Of a stretch of 64,000 bases of DNA, positions 8,604 through 16,813 are shown in pieces. The position numbers and the translations under genes are program-made. The stretch lies in contig JAYUQP010000072.1 in assembly GCA_043757265.1 (NCBI GenBank), forward strand, positions 4,318-68,317, in the 5' to 3' direction. Under the pieces are notes generated by a model. That model was not told the DNA's origin and made no database searches. It saw nothing but the letters and a program-made list of their open reading frames with translations. Source of the DNA: JANPLN01 sp043757265. GTDB taxonomy: Bacteria; Bdellovibrionota; Bdellovibrionia; Bdellovibrionales; JAGQZY01. Numbering within the stretch: the stretch's first letter is position 1; every line of letters starts with the position of its first letter.

Positions 8604-9494
8604 ATGTTACGTGCGATTTTTATTCTTTTTGTATCTATGTCTTCCATTGCCCACGCGGAAGAAGCGGCCGTCCAAAAGGCCGCAGCTGCTAAAGCTGCTG
8701 TTGCAGCACCCGCTTTGGAAAAAGCGGCTATTGAAAAAGCGGTCGTTGCAAAAGCTGCTGCTGAAAAAGCAGCTTCTGATGCTGCCGCCGCAAAAGCGGC
8801 CGCCATGGGTTTCCACCACGAAAGCGAATTGGGCTACATCGTTGTTGGCGGAAATGCCAAGTCACAGTCCTTTAGTGGAAAACAAACCTCGTGGTATCAG
8901 TTTGATAGCGATCTTCTAAGGCTTAATGGACATTATTTAAATTCTAAAGCGCAAAATCAGGCCACTCGCCAGCTTGAAGGCATTGCCGAAAATTGGTCCG
9001 CCAACTTGCGCTGGGAGCACATCTATATTCCAGAGACCATCAGCGTTTTTACTCAGGCCGGGGTGCGCGGCGATCGTTTTATCGGGGTTGATTTCGGTCA
9101 GCTATACGACGCAGGCGCAAAGTACTATTTAATCTCCAGTGAATCCTTTAAGTGGTTTACCGAGGGTGGTTATCAATTTTTAAAGGAAGAATTTCGAGAC
9201 GATGCAAATGCCGCAACTCCCTCTTACCGTGAGTCGCACTTTATTCGACTTTATACGCAAGCCGATTACATTTACACCCCATCCATCAAGTTTGGGTTGT
9301 GGCTGGAGTATCTTCCTGACCTTAAAGACGAAGAAAACTACCGCGTGAACTTTAGTCCTTACATGACGGCGATCCTGTCAGATACATTTTCGTTAAAGTT
9401 TGGCTACGAGGGTTACTATCGAAACCTTCCAGTTGCCCCAAACACCATTCGCTTCGACTTCCGCCATGTCACGGCTTTGATTGCGAAGTTTTAA
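8604..9494 (+). CDS. DUF481-like outer-membrane beta-barrel with Ala/Lys-rich N-terminal helix
   Basis: A 296-residue exported protein with a GGAGG Shine-Dalgarno. A signal peptide (cleavage near AHAEE) is followed by about 50 residues of AAEKAA/AAAKAA repeats, predicted to form a long charged helix. From about residue 72 there are alternating aromatic beta-strands (YIVVGG, SWYQFDSDLLRLNGHYL) typical of the DUF481/YdiY salt-induced outer-membrane family, ending in an aromatic C-terminal residue (AKF) as in barrel proteins. The Ala-rich segment may be a periplasmic spacer. The stop codon overlaps the next ATG by one base (TAATG). Confidence 0.8.
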   Translation: MLRAIFILFVSMSSIAHAEEAAVQKAAAAKAAVAAPALEKAAIEKAVVAKAAAEKAASDAAAAKAAAMGFHHESELGYIVVGGNAKSQSFSGKQTSWYQFDSDLLRLNGHYLNSKAQNQATRQLEGIAENWSANLRWEHIYIPETISVFTQAGVRGDRFIGVDFGQLYDAGAKYYLISSESFKWFTEGGYQFLKEEFRDDANAATPSYRESHFIRLYTQADYIYTPSIKFGLWLEYLPDLKDEENYRVNFSPYMTAILSDTFSLKFGYEGYYRNLPVAPNTIRFDFRHVTALIAKF

Positions 9495-9964
9495 TGGTGC
9501 CAAAAGAAACACCAAAAAAATGGTGGGCCACAGGAGTTCAGTTTCAGTGCCAGGGTTCTGGCAACTGCTGCGTTTCGCACGGAGAGTACGGTTTTGTCTA
9601 CGTGACTAATCAGGACCGCCAGAACATGGCAAAACTGCTCGGCATATCGACAGCCGCTTTTACAAAAAAACACTGTAATAAAACCGACGATTTTTATCAT
9701 CTTAAAGACAATGGCGAGGACTGTTCGTTTTTAAAAAACAAACGGTGTTCGATCTACTCTGCACGCCCAATGCAGTGCCGTACGTGGCCGTTCTGGCCCG
9801 AAACAATGTCGGCAAAATCTTGGAAAAAAGATGTGATGGGATTTTGTCCCGGCGTAAATAAAGGACCGGTGCGAACTGCAGACGAAATCAAAAGCGCATT
9901 AAAGCAGCAGCTCCAGTGGGAGCAGGCTGTTGCCGAAGAAGCAGGCGAGCGTTCGTCTAAATAG
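9494..9964 (+). CDS. YkgJ-family cysteine cluster protein
   Basis: A 156-residue cytoplasmic protein with the YkgJ/DUF3109-type cysteine arrangement. CQGSGNCC near the N-terminus is followed by CSFLKNKRCSIYSARPMQCRTWPFWP and a late GFCPG. The family is predicted to bind zinc or iron through eight cysteines; its biochemical role is unknown. It starts on the last base of the preceding stop codon, so it is coupled to the porin gene, although no functional link is evident. Confidence 0.9.
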   Translation: MVPKETPKKWWATGVQFQCQGSGNCCVSHGEYGFVYVTNQDRQNMAKLLGISTAAFTKKHCNKTDDFYHLKDNGEDCSFLKNKRCSIYSARPMQCRTWPFWPETMSAKSWKKDVMGFCPGVNKGPVRTADEIKSALKQQLQWEQAVAEEAGERSSK

Positions 9965-10028
9965 ACACGCTTCCACTGGTCGAATAGAAAATCTACCCGA
10001 CGTGCTTATTTAATTTACTCGCCCCGAA

Positions 10029-10406
10029 CTATTCGCCACCTTGGGCGTAGCGTTTTTTCATGCTTTCTCGAATTTCAGCACCTTCGATGCTAAGGCGTGT
10101 CCAGGGTATCGCCTTAAGACGATCTGGCTCAATCAACTCTTCTGTCTCTTCACAGACCCCAAAAGTTCCTATTTCGATTCGCGACAGAGCTTGCTCGATT
10201 TCAAACAACTGACCACGTAATCTGTCGTGCAGGGTAAGGATCTCTTTCTCGTTGAGAATGCGCGCTGTTTGATCAGCTTCATCCCCACCCTTATCTTCGA
10301 AATAAAGATCCTTACGAACTTCCTGAACTCTGTTCAGAATGTCTTCTTTTGTTGCTAACAACCTGCCACGGCACTCTTCCACTAAGGCCCTCGTAATCAT
10401 AGGCAT
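10029..10406 (-). CDS. DksA/TraR-family regulator lacking the zinc cysteines
   Basis: A 125-residue protein. A coiled-coil with acidic tip residues D42 and D45 (DEADQTA, the DksA DxxDxA region) leads to FGVCEETEELIEPDRLKAIPWTRL, matching the DksA globular domain. Only one zinc cysteine remains: the canonical four positions read C85, T88, S106 and G109. It should therefore work without zinc, as in DksA2-type paralogues. Members bind the RNA polymerase secondary channel and act with ppGpp. The start ATG at 10404-10406 follows GGAGGGGGAG at ideal spacing. The upstream leader carries two hairpins. Confidence 0.88.
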   Translation of the reverse strand: MPMITRALVEECRGRLLATKEDILNRVQEVRKDLYFEDKGGDEADQTARILNEKEILTLHDRLRGQLFEIEQALSRIEIGTFGVCEETEELIEPDRLKAIPWTRLSIEGAEIRESMKKRYAQGGE

Positions 10407-10712
10407 ATTCTCCCCCTCCATGTTTTGTAGTCTTAAAACCCCACCCCTGAGGTTTTAAGCTATTCCCAGCTCCAAGTCCCGATTTGGAACTGGGGACTAT
10501 TAAGACACGTGACGAAGAAAAAAGGCAAGTCAATTTACTTAAAATATCTTAAAAATATTCGATACTTGCCCAAAGTCTTGCTTATACCTGGACCAACGTC
10601 GTGCTGGAAATCCGCGCTGGAATTGGCTTCTATGACGAATGATTTGTTAATAGGCACCCATCACTAAATGTTGTGATGTTACGCATAATTTTTCTGAAAT
10701 GAGGCCCAAAAT
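10407..10712. other. Leader and upstream region of the DksA-like gene
   Basis: On the minus strand this holds the Shine-Dalgarno and two stem-loops (10432-10459 and about 10465-10494). Further upstream, to the end of the SH3 gene at 10713, it is AT-rich (for example TTAAAATATCTTAAAAATATTC at 10536-10558). No convincing -35/-10 pair and no other gene were recognised. Confidence 0.5.
10432..10459 (-). promoter_or_regulatory. Stem-loop in the 5' leader of the DksA-like gene
   Basis: CTTAAAACC and GGTTTTAAG form a perfect 9-bp stem around a 10-base loop, 26 bases upstream of the start codon. A second imperfect 11-bp stem (CCCAGCTCCAA/TTGGAACTGGG) lies directly beyond it. Together they suggest a structured leader, but regulation is only inferred. 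Confidence 0.45.
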
Positions 10713-11168
10713 TTAAAAGTTTACGCGGGAGTATTCGCGCGGTTCCCAGAAATTGTTTTCGTGGGCCCAGTGTATCTGTCCGTAACTGTCTTGCAGTTTT
10801 AGCCAGTCGTCGTCCCGGCCCACTTTTTTAAAAACCGCATATCGTTTCACACTGCCCAGATCAGTTGATGCGAATTTTTGACCGGGCCCCGAACGTAAGT
10901 TCGCAACTAGCGACTTTACAACTACGCAACTTCCTCGCCACGTCAGGTGGCGCGCATGAACCCAATGCTTCTCCCCTTCAAAATCTTGCACTTGGTACCA
11001 CGGCCCTTTTTTGGTGAGTTCTAGTACCGGCATGTTTTCGCCGACCACCCAACTCACTTTGGCCTTCGCATCGGGCTTCGCATGAAATTTTACTTTATTC
11101 TGCGCAATGCACGCAGCACCCGCCGAAATTTGCATAAAAAATAGAATTGTTACCATCAGAGTTTTCAT
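10713..11168 (-). CDS. Secreted bacterial SH3-domain protein
   Basis: A 151-residue exported protein. The signal peptide is MKTLMVTILFFMQISAGAAC. Two SH3b-like repeats follow: KFHAKPDAKAKVSWVVGENMPVLEL...WYQVQDFEGEKHWVHARHL and VANLRSGPGQKFASTDLGSV...WLKLQDSYGQIHWAHENNF. The second carries the typical NLRSGPG motif. Such SH3 type 3 domains bind peptidoglycan or peptide ligands in the periplasm. No strong Shine-Dalgarno distinguishes the ATG at 11168 from one four codons upstream, and a TTG at 11222 is also open; 11168 was chosen for its signal peptide. Confidence 0.8.
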   Translation of the reverse strand: MKTLMVTILFFMQISAGAACIAQNKVKFHAKPDAKAKVSWVVGENMPVLELTKKGPWYQVQDFEGEKHWVHARHLTWRGSCVVVKSLVANLRSGPGQKFASTDLGSVKRYAVFKKVGRDDDWLKLQDSYGQIHWAHENNFWEPREYSRVNF

Positions 11169-11419
11169 ATCTGAAAGCATAACAAACACAGTGGCGCCTG
11201 CCCACACGAGCGACAAATCCAACTCTAAATCCTAACTCATAGTCCAGGTTGTATATCTGTAAAATTGTCATTCATGTGTTTTATGTAGACAGTTCAAAAT
11301 TAGGAAATACTCCCGTAAAACATTCAAACCCCCTAGCGCGGCGGCACGCTGGTTGCTATTACCTCTTTAAACAACTGCCTGTTAAACTTGTTACAAACTC
11401 AGCTCCCGAAGAGGTTCCG

Positions 11420-12136
11420 ATGCTAAAAATGTGTATTACTTTGATGATGTGTCTTGGACCATTGGTCGCTCGGGCAACGTGTACCGAGTCCATTGTAAAA
11501 CTCATCGATGATGCAGAAACACAGATGGTTTATGCAACTCAGAAAAACAATACGACCGTGTATTGTAATTCCACAAAGGATTACGGTTGGATTGAGTATT
11601 TTCAATCCGAGACCCTCGCTGACATAGCGGATTTTCATTTTGACTCCATTGAAGTTGCATTGAGTTTTGCCGATCCAAAAAAAGCATTGGATTTTAAAAC
11701 AAGGATTGCCGAACTTTCGCAAACTGAAAAAGGACGAAGACTTGCCCTTTGGGCGGTTATGCACAAACGGCCACGGGTCACTAGTTTGGGTTTCAGAATA
11801 TCTAATATGCAACGCCATACCGACGGAGAGATAAATTTGAATGCCAGTGCCTTCATGTCTCCCTCGTTTGAGCAGCAAATTGAGGGCATTTTGATGGCCC
11901 TTCAGAATCAGTACATTCTAAAAGTGTTTTTCGATAAACCTGTTTGGCTTTACTCAACGGATATTTTATCGCCCTGGGATATAAACCTGTTAAAGGATGA
12001 AGGCCTAAAGGAAATTATTCGACTCTCACCAGATGTTGACGCGATTAGCATTTCCAGAAGCTGGCACGAAACTGATCACCTTTCAGTTTCAAGAGGCGTT
12101 TTCTTTATAAATCCAAACTATTTTGAAAAATTGTAA
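11420..12136 (+). CDS. Secreted hypothetical protein
   Basis: A 238-residue protein of unrecognised family. The ATG at 11420 follows GAGGTTCCG and opens a signal peptide (MLKMCITLMMCLGPLVARATC). Two cysteines (TCTES and YCNST) near the mature N-terminus could form a disulfide. The rest is mixed alpha/beta without a catalytic signature. The frame is open back to 11249, but that part has no secretory signal. A 50-codon ORF follows after 42 bases. Confidence 0.65.
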   Translation: MLKMCITLMMCLGPLVARATCTESIVKLIDDAETQMVYATQKNNTTVYCNSTKDYGWIEYFQSETLADIADFHFDSIEVALSFADPKKALDFKTRIAELSQTEKGRRLALWAVMHKRPRVTSLGFRISNMQRHTDGEINLNASAFMSPSFEQQIEGILMALQNQYILKVFFDKPVWLYSTDILSPWDINLLKDEGLKEIIRLSPDVDAISISRSWHETDHLSVSRGVFFINPNYFEKL

Positions 12137-12178
12137 TCGACAACGTGAGCTGCGGAACTTCAAACGCAGAAGGTTTTT

Positions 12179-12331
12179 ATGTGCACAGCTATGAATCCCT
12201 GTGAGCGCGAGCACCGCACCGGAAATTCCACCGTTTACGAAGGCGCCGTTTACGCAATTCCAGTGGTCGACCTCAACGCCTGTTTTGACCAAAACAAAAA
12301 GCTAGATCTCGCACGTTGCAATTTGAATTAG
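12179..12331 (+). CDS. Possible small Cys-containing protein (50 aa)
   Basis: A short ORF beginning MCTAMNPCEREH and ending LARCNLN, preceded by AGAAGG at 7 bases. It has four cysteines and no signal peptide. I recognise no family. It follows the secreted hypothetical gene in the same direction and would end just before the convergent xth gene. The Shine-Dalgarno is the main support; chance occurrence is possible. Confidence 0.35.
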   Translation: MCTAMNPCEREHRTGNSTVYEGAVYAIPVVDLNACFDQNKKLDLARCNLN

Positions 12332-12336
12332 ATCAT

Positions 12337-13101
12337 TTACATCCTGAGTAGCACGGGACAATGATCTGAACCGTGCTGCTGATCCAAAATTTCTGCTTTT
12401 TGAATATGGGCTTGAAGATTATTGCTCACACAAATGTAATCAATTCTCCAACCGCGGTTCGCGGGGCGCGCTAATTCTTGATACGACCACCACGAGAATC
12501 TCTCTTTTGCTGTCGGGTTTTTATAGCGAAATGTATCTGTAAAACCGGATTTCAAAAATCCATCAAACCATTTACGCTCTTCGGGTAAAAAGCCGCTCGT
12601 GGTTGCCAGCCGAACCGGGTCGTACACATCCACCTCTTTATGAGCGATGTTATAGTCGCCAACCAAAATGACTTTTTTACCGATATCGATTTGCTTCCGA
12701 AGATGTAGTTGGAATAATTTTAAAAACTCTTGCTTAAAGTTGTGGCGTTCCTGTCGAGCGGCGCCGTTGGGAAAGTACACGTTGTACAAAACAAAATCTT
12801 CAAAGTGGGTGATGATAAAGCGGCCTTCGGAATCAAATTGTTCAAGGCCAATACCATGTTCAACTAAGAGTGGTTCTTTTTTTGAGTATGTGACGACTCC
12901 GGAGTACCCTTTGCGCGAAGCCGACGACCAGTAGCTCGAATAATCAGGTGTGGGGCTAAAAAGGATCGGTTCAAGCTGGTCCTTATTTGCTTTCGTTTCC
13001 TGGAGGCATAATAAGTCGGGGTCTTCTTGCTTGATAAAATCTAGAAGGCCTTTTTTTTGTACTGCTCGAATTCCATTTACGTTCCAAGAAATGATTTTCA
13101 T
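12337..13101 (-). CDS. xth: Exodeoxyribonuclease III / AP endonuclease
   Basis: A 254-residue member of the ExoIII branch of the EEP phosphatase fold, acting in base-excision repair at abasic sites. Motifs in order: MKIISWNVNGIRA (Asn7), LQETKA (catalytic Glu), YFPNGA, VGDYNIAH (the Asp/Asn pair), FSWWSY, and the terminal DQQHGSDHCPVLL carrying the catalytic Asp-His. Length is typical of XthA. It is transcribed toward the secreted hypothetical gene; the palindrome at 13154-13223 lies just upstream of its start. No strong Shine-Dalgarno was seen. Confidence 0.95.
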   Translation of the reverse strand: MKIISWNVNGIRAVQKKGLLDFIKQEDPDLLCLQETKANKDQLEPILFSPTPDYSSYWSSASRKGYSGVVTYSKKEPLLVEHGIGLEQFDSEGRFIITHFEDFVLYNVYFPNGAARQERHNFKQEFLKLFQLHLRKQIDIGKKVILVGDYNIAHKEVDVYDPVRLATTSGFLPEERKWFDGFLKSGFTDTFRYKNPTAKERFSWWSYQELARPANRGWRIDYICVSNNLQAHIQKAEILDQQHGSDHCPVLLRM

Positions 13102-13406
13102 GCCGGCAAACTATCAATTGATAGCGGATTTGGGTACGCAGGGAGCCAACATGACGCACATCTCAACCAAACGGTACGGCGTACCTAAAAAGGTACGCCG
13201 TACCGTTTGGTTGAGATGTGCGTTAGTTACGCCTTCCAAGCTCGTTGCGGTCCAAAGGGGCAATTGCGCCTTCGGCGCTCGTCCGCGATGCTCGCTCCGG
13301 CTCCCTCAAGGAGACATCACCTCCCGCACAGCTGGTTCCCTAACTTGACTGCGGTGCGGTTACCCCGCACTATGGCCATTCAATTTTTAAAGCAAAGGAG
13401 TTTCTC
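13102..13406. other. Intergenic region with a long perfect palindrome
   Basis: Lies between xth (minus) and the peroxiredoxin gene (plus). It holds the 70-bp palindrome at 13154-13223, a GC-rich stretch (13250-13330) with no recognisable RNA gene, and a small GTGCGG/CCGCAC stem near 13355-13371. TTGACT at 13345-13350 could be a -35 for the peroxiredoxin gene, but no good -10 follows. Confidence 0.5.
13154..13223. repeat. 70-bp perfect palindrome with GGTACGGCGTACC core
   Basis: The arms 13154-13186 and 13191-13223 are 33 bases each and perfectly complementary around an AAAA loop. Each arm ends in GGTACGGCGTACCT or its complement. The same core occurs in the palindrome at 35507-35552. There is no T-tract beyond the stem, so it is not a standard terminator. 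Confidence 0.9.
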
Positions 13407-13928
13407 ATGCCTATGATCGGACAACCAGCTCCACAATTTACAGCACCGGCTGTAGTTGATGGTGGTGAATTCAAAGACATCAATCTGAGCGATTACAAAG
13501 GTAAATGGGTTGTACTTTACTTCTACCCACTTGATTTCACTTTTGTCTGCCCCACCGAAATCACCCAGTTTCGCGATTGCCTTCCAAAATTCAAGGAAGT
13601 AAACGCACAAGTTTTGGGCTGCAGTATCGACTCTGTTCACTCGCACAAACGTTGGATCAAAGACGACTTAAAAGATCTTGGCTATCCTCTCATTGGCGAT
13701 ATCACAAAAAGAATTTCTCGCGACTACGGTGTTCTTTTGGAAGATAAAGGGATCGCTACTCGCGGCACTTACATTATCGATCCAGAAGGCATGATCCAAT
13801 ACATGGGCATTCATAACCTGAGCGTTGGCCGTGACTGCAACGAAATTCTTCGCGTTCTTTCGGGTCTACAATCCGGAGAGCTTTGCGCTGCCGGATGGAA
13901 ACCAGGCTCTAAGTTTATCAAAGCTTAA
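13407..13928 (+). CDS. Typical 2-Cys peroxiredoxin (AhpC/TSA family)
   Basis: A 173-residue thiol peroxidase that reduces hydrogen peroxide and organic hydroperoxides. The peroxidatic cysteine is C48 in TFVCPTE and the resolving cysteine is C160 in GELCAAGW. DFTFVCP, the Thr two residues before C48 and the conserved Arg (RGTYIIDPEG) complete the active site. Shine-Dalgarno AAAGGAG precedes ATG 13407. It is somewhat shorter at the C-terminus than eukaryotic-type Prx. No reductase gene is adjacent, so the electron donor is unknown. Confidence 0.95.
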   Translation: MPMIGQPAPQFTAPAVVDGGEFKDINLSDYKGKWVVLYFYPLDFTFVCPTEITQFRDCLPKFKEVNAQVLGCSIDSVHSHKRWIKDDLKDLGYPLIGDITKRISRDYGVLLEDKGIATRGTYIIDPEGMIQYMGIHNLSVGRDCNEILRVLSGLQSGELCAAGWKPGSKFIKA

Positions 13929-13984
13929 TCTTTTACAAACCGTGCCCATTGCTGGGCACGAGTGTTTTGTCGGGGTCTTTCACG

Positions 13985-15091
13985 ATGCACACTTTTTTCC
14001 CGAAATACCAATCGTATTTGCGCCAAAACTACAAAACTTTGTCGGATGAGCTGATTCAATCTTTGTCTCCGCAGCTGGCTTCGCCGTTTACTTTTAAACT
14101 TCAGCGCCAACACTTGGTAGATGCACAAAACATTGTTCGCGATCTAGATCAAATTCTTCAGCAAACGGAACTGCCGAAAATTCCATCGATTCTAAATAGC
14201 TTAGATGTACACATCGACTCAGAAAATCAGCTAAAAATTATTGAGATCAATACCAATGCTTCTTCTTTTTTGGTCAATGCCGAACAGTACGCGGCGAAAA
14301 ACCTTCCCGATTTTCAAGATGCAAAAGAAAATTTCAAAAGGAGTTTTGAACAAACCTTTGGAACGCACTTGCAAAAAGGAAATTTGTTTTTGATTGTGGA
14401 CGAAAATCCAAAACAGCAAAACATGTATTTTGAATTTTTGATGTTTCGCGAATACTTAAAAAAAGAATACTTCATCGATTGCGAAATCAGTTCACCTCAG
14501 GAACTAACAATCGATGCCGAACACCAAGTGATTTGGCAAAACAAAAAAGTCCATGGCATTTACAACCGCCACACGGACTTTTACTTTGCAAACATTCCTG
14601 TTCTTGCCGAAGCCTTTCGATTTGATAAAACTCTTATTTCTCCCAATCCATGGACCTATGCCGCCATCGCCGACAAAAATCGACTTGTTGAATGGTCGCA
14701 AAAAGATCTTTCACTGCCTCATCTGCAAAAGGCCCTGCTTAAAACATTTCGCTTTTCAGATTTCAAGGATTCGGACGACTTATGGTCGAAGCGCGCTCAG
14801 TACTTTTTTAAACCACCAAACGCCTACGGAAGCCGGTCTGTGTACCGTGGAAAGTCTATCAGCCGAACAGTATTCAATCGCATCTTTGCCCCAGAATATC
14901 TTGCACAGCAGATTGTTCCTGCTCCTGAAGTCGTTTTCGAATACGAAAATCAGTCGCATACCTTTAAATATGATCTTCGTTTTTATTTTTTCGCAGGCGA
15001 AATTCATCTTGCCGTTGCTCGTCTTTATCAAGGGCAATTGACCAACCTACAAACCCCTTTTGGTGGCCTAACTCCGCTTGAAATAATTTAA
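13985..15091 (+). CDS. ATP-grasp-like protein of unknown substrate
   Basis: A 368-residue protein. Motifs suggest an ATP-grasp fold: an early substrate/Glu segment, LKIIEINTNASSFL; a Lys-containing central strand, QYFFKPPNAYGSRSV; and a C-terminal metal-site stretch, KYDLRFYFFAGEIHLAVARLYQGQLTNLQTPFGGL, with D-x-R and A-R...N spacing like ATP-grasp ligases. The substrate cannot be inferred. The ATG at 13985 is preferred over a TTG at 13949. It starts 56 bases after the peroxiredoxin gene and ends a few bases before a membrane-protein gene, so the three may be co-transcribed. Confidence 0.65.
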   Translation: MHTFFPKYQSYLRQNYKTLSDELIQSLSPQLASPFTFKLQRQHLVDAQNIVRDLDQILQQTELPKIPSILNSLDVHIDSENQLKIIEINTNASSFLVNAEQYAAKNLPDFQDAKENFKRSFEQTFGTHLQKGNLFLIVDENPKQQNMYFEFLMFREYLKKEYFIDCEISSPQELTIDAEHQVIWQNKKVHGIYNRHTDFYFANIPVLAEAFRFDKTLISPNPWTYAAIADKNRLVEWSQKDLSLPHLQKALLKTFRFSDFKDSDDLWSKRAQYFFKPPNAYGSRSVYRGKSISRTVFNRIFAPEYLAQQIVPAPEVVFEYENQSHTFKYDLRFYFFAGEIHLAVARLYQGQLTNLQTPFGGLTPLEII

Positions 15092-15108
15092 AAAGCGTGT
15101 CAGCTTTG

Positions 15109-15819
15109 ATGGCTATGGAAACATTGCAAAACTCTCACTTGCCATTTGATTATTGCCACCGCTGGATTCGGGCGGCGTTTAATATGGTCGAAAAACAATT
15201 CTCACTTTTTGCACTTTTGGGTGTGATCGTGTTTCTAACCGAAGTTTTGGTCAGCGTGATTCCCTTTGTGGGATCGATCGCCAACCCAGTGCTGCGTTTT
15301 GTGTATACCTTTGGCGGCTTACGTTTGATGGACGGACTCATGAAGGGCGAAACCCACACCATCGAGTCTTATTTTAAGCTTTGTTTTGATGAAAGCCTTT
15401 TAAAACCATTTAAAAATTACTTGCTAGCTTGCGGTGCCATCGGTCTTTTTGTGGAAGTGGGCATGCGTGCTCAAATTCCGCATTTTTACTGGCTTACGGC
15501 GGTCACTACTCTAACCATTTATCTAATCCCTTTCATGGCCTACTACCAATTTCGAAATCCTGGCATTACCGAGAAACAGGCAATGGACTACGTGCTTTCG
15601 CAAGCCTGGAGAAACATAGGTAATCTTTTGTGTCTTACAATTTTTTTGCTGGCACTCGGGGCGGTGGCCATGGCCCTCTGTGTCGTTCCGTTCTTTCTTT
15701 ACTTCATGCCCCTTACCTTCCCGCTAGTTTATCTGGTTTATATGGGCCTTTGTGAGCACAAAACCATCGAAGAGCTTAACTTAGCTTGGAACTCTCGCGG
15801 TGACTCAACTTCGATTTAG
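15109..15819 (+). CDS. Polytopic membrane protein of unknown function
   Basis: A 236-residue protein with about five hydrophobic segments (LFALLGVIVFLTEVLVSVIP, LLACGAIGLFVEVG, WLTAVTTLTIYLIPFMAYY, LLCLTIFLLALGAVAMALCV, FFLYFMPLTFPLVYLVYM) separated by short polar loops. It lacks motifs I recognise; the layout resembles small inner-membrane proteins related to DUF975/glycerophosphoryl-type membrane domains, but this is not certain. A GTG at 15097 is an alternative start. hldD follows after 15 bases. Confidence 0.75.
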   Translation: MAMETLQNSHLPFDYCHRWIRAAFNMVEKQFSLFALLGVIVFLTEVLVSVIPFVGSIANPVLRFVYTFGGLRLMDGLMKGETHTIESYFKLCFDESLLKPFKNYLLACGAIGLFVEVGMRAQIPHFYWLTAVTTLTIYLIPFMAYYQFRNPGITEKQAMDYVLSQAWRNIGNLLCLTIFLLALGAVAMALCVVPFFLYFMPLTFPLVYLVYMGLCEHKTIEELNLAWNSRGDSTSI

Positions 15820-15834
15820 TGCTAAACCACCGCC

Positions 15835-16800
15835 ATGATCATCGTTACTGGTGCTACAGGTTTTATCGGCAGTGCCCTTATTTGGGAACTGAACGAGCGA
15901 GGGCGACAAGACATCATCGCAGTTGATGTCGTCCGCCCCAATCTACGCAACGGAATTTTAACAAAACGAAAGTACGAAAAATTTCTTACGCACACAGAGC
16001 TTTGGGATTTTTTAAATCAAAAGCCAAAAATCGAAGCCATCTTGCACATGGGCGCTTGCTCATCGACCACCGAACTCGATCGCACGTACTTGCGAACAAT
16101 CAATACAGAGTATACCCAGCGCCTTTTTGAATGGTGCACCGAACACAAAACTCGCCTTATCTACGCCAGTAGCGGCGCAGTTTACGGAGACGGCACTCAG
16201 GGGTTTGATGACCAAACGGATCCACGCTTCTTTCAGCCATTAAACCCCTACGGGGAGTCCAAACTTAATTTTGATATCTGGGCGGTTCAACAAACACATA
16301 CTCCACCGTTGTGGATGGGCCTGCGCTTTTTTAACGTTTACGGTCCCAACGAGTATTACAAACAAGATATGTCGAGTGTGGTTTTTAAAGCTTACCGCCA
16401 AATCCACGTCAATAATGAGCTCAAACTCTTCCGTTCGCACAGCACAAAGTATGAAGACGGCAAACAATTGCGAGATTTTATTTATGTTAAAGATGTAACA
16501 CGTTGGATTGCAGAAATCCTTTTTGAGAAAAAAGGATTTTCGGGAATTTACAACATGGGCTTTGGCGAAGCACGCACATGGCTGGACTTAGCGGGTGCCG
16601 TGTTTCAAGAGATCGGTAAACCTCTCAAGGTTGAGTGGATGGACGTTCCAGAAACGCTTCGACCACGCTACCAATATTTTACGCAAGCAAAAATGGATCG
16701 CTTTCTGAGCCAAGGATTTTCTCGACCTCAGTGGTCGCTTGAGAAAGGCATAAAGGATTATGTTCACAACTACCTCAACCAGCAAGACCCCTTCTTTTGA
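15835..16800 (+). CDS. hldD: ADP-L-glycero-D-manno-heptose 6-epimerase
   Basis: A 321-residue extended short-chain dehydrogenase that epimerises ADP-heptose for the LPS inner core. The NADP site is VTGATGFIGSAL. The catalytic region includes SSGAVYGDG and the Tyr-Lys pair in NPYGESK. Family-specific stretches HMGACSSTTE and the long DMSSVVFKAY...FRSHSTKYEDGKQLRDFIYVKDV segment are diagnostic of HldD/RfaD. It shows that the cell makes heptose-containing LPS. The aromatic hydroxylase gene starts 13 bases downstream. Confidence 0.96.
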   Translation: MIIVTGATGFIGSALIWELNERGRQDIIAVDVVRPNLRNGILTKRKYEKFLTHTELWDFLNQKPKIEAILHMGACSSTTELDRTYLRTINTEYTQRLFEWCTEHKTRLIYASSGAVYGDGTQGFDDQTDPRFFQPLNPYGESKLNFDIWAVQQTHTPPLWMGLRFFNVYGPNEYYKQDMSSVVFKAYRQIHVNNELKLFRSHSTKYEDGKQLRDFIYVKDVTRWIAEILFEKKGFSGIYNMGFGEARTWLDLAGAVFQEIGKPLKVEWMDVPETLRPRYQYFTQAKMDRFLSQGFSRPQWSLEKGIKDYVHNYLNQQDPFF

Positions 16801-16813
16801 GCAGGACATACGG

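Noticed and set aside
13224..13330. GC-rich stretch that might hide a tRNA
   Set aside because: No cloverleaf, no GTTCRA T-arm sequence and no acceptor stem pairing could be found.
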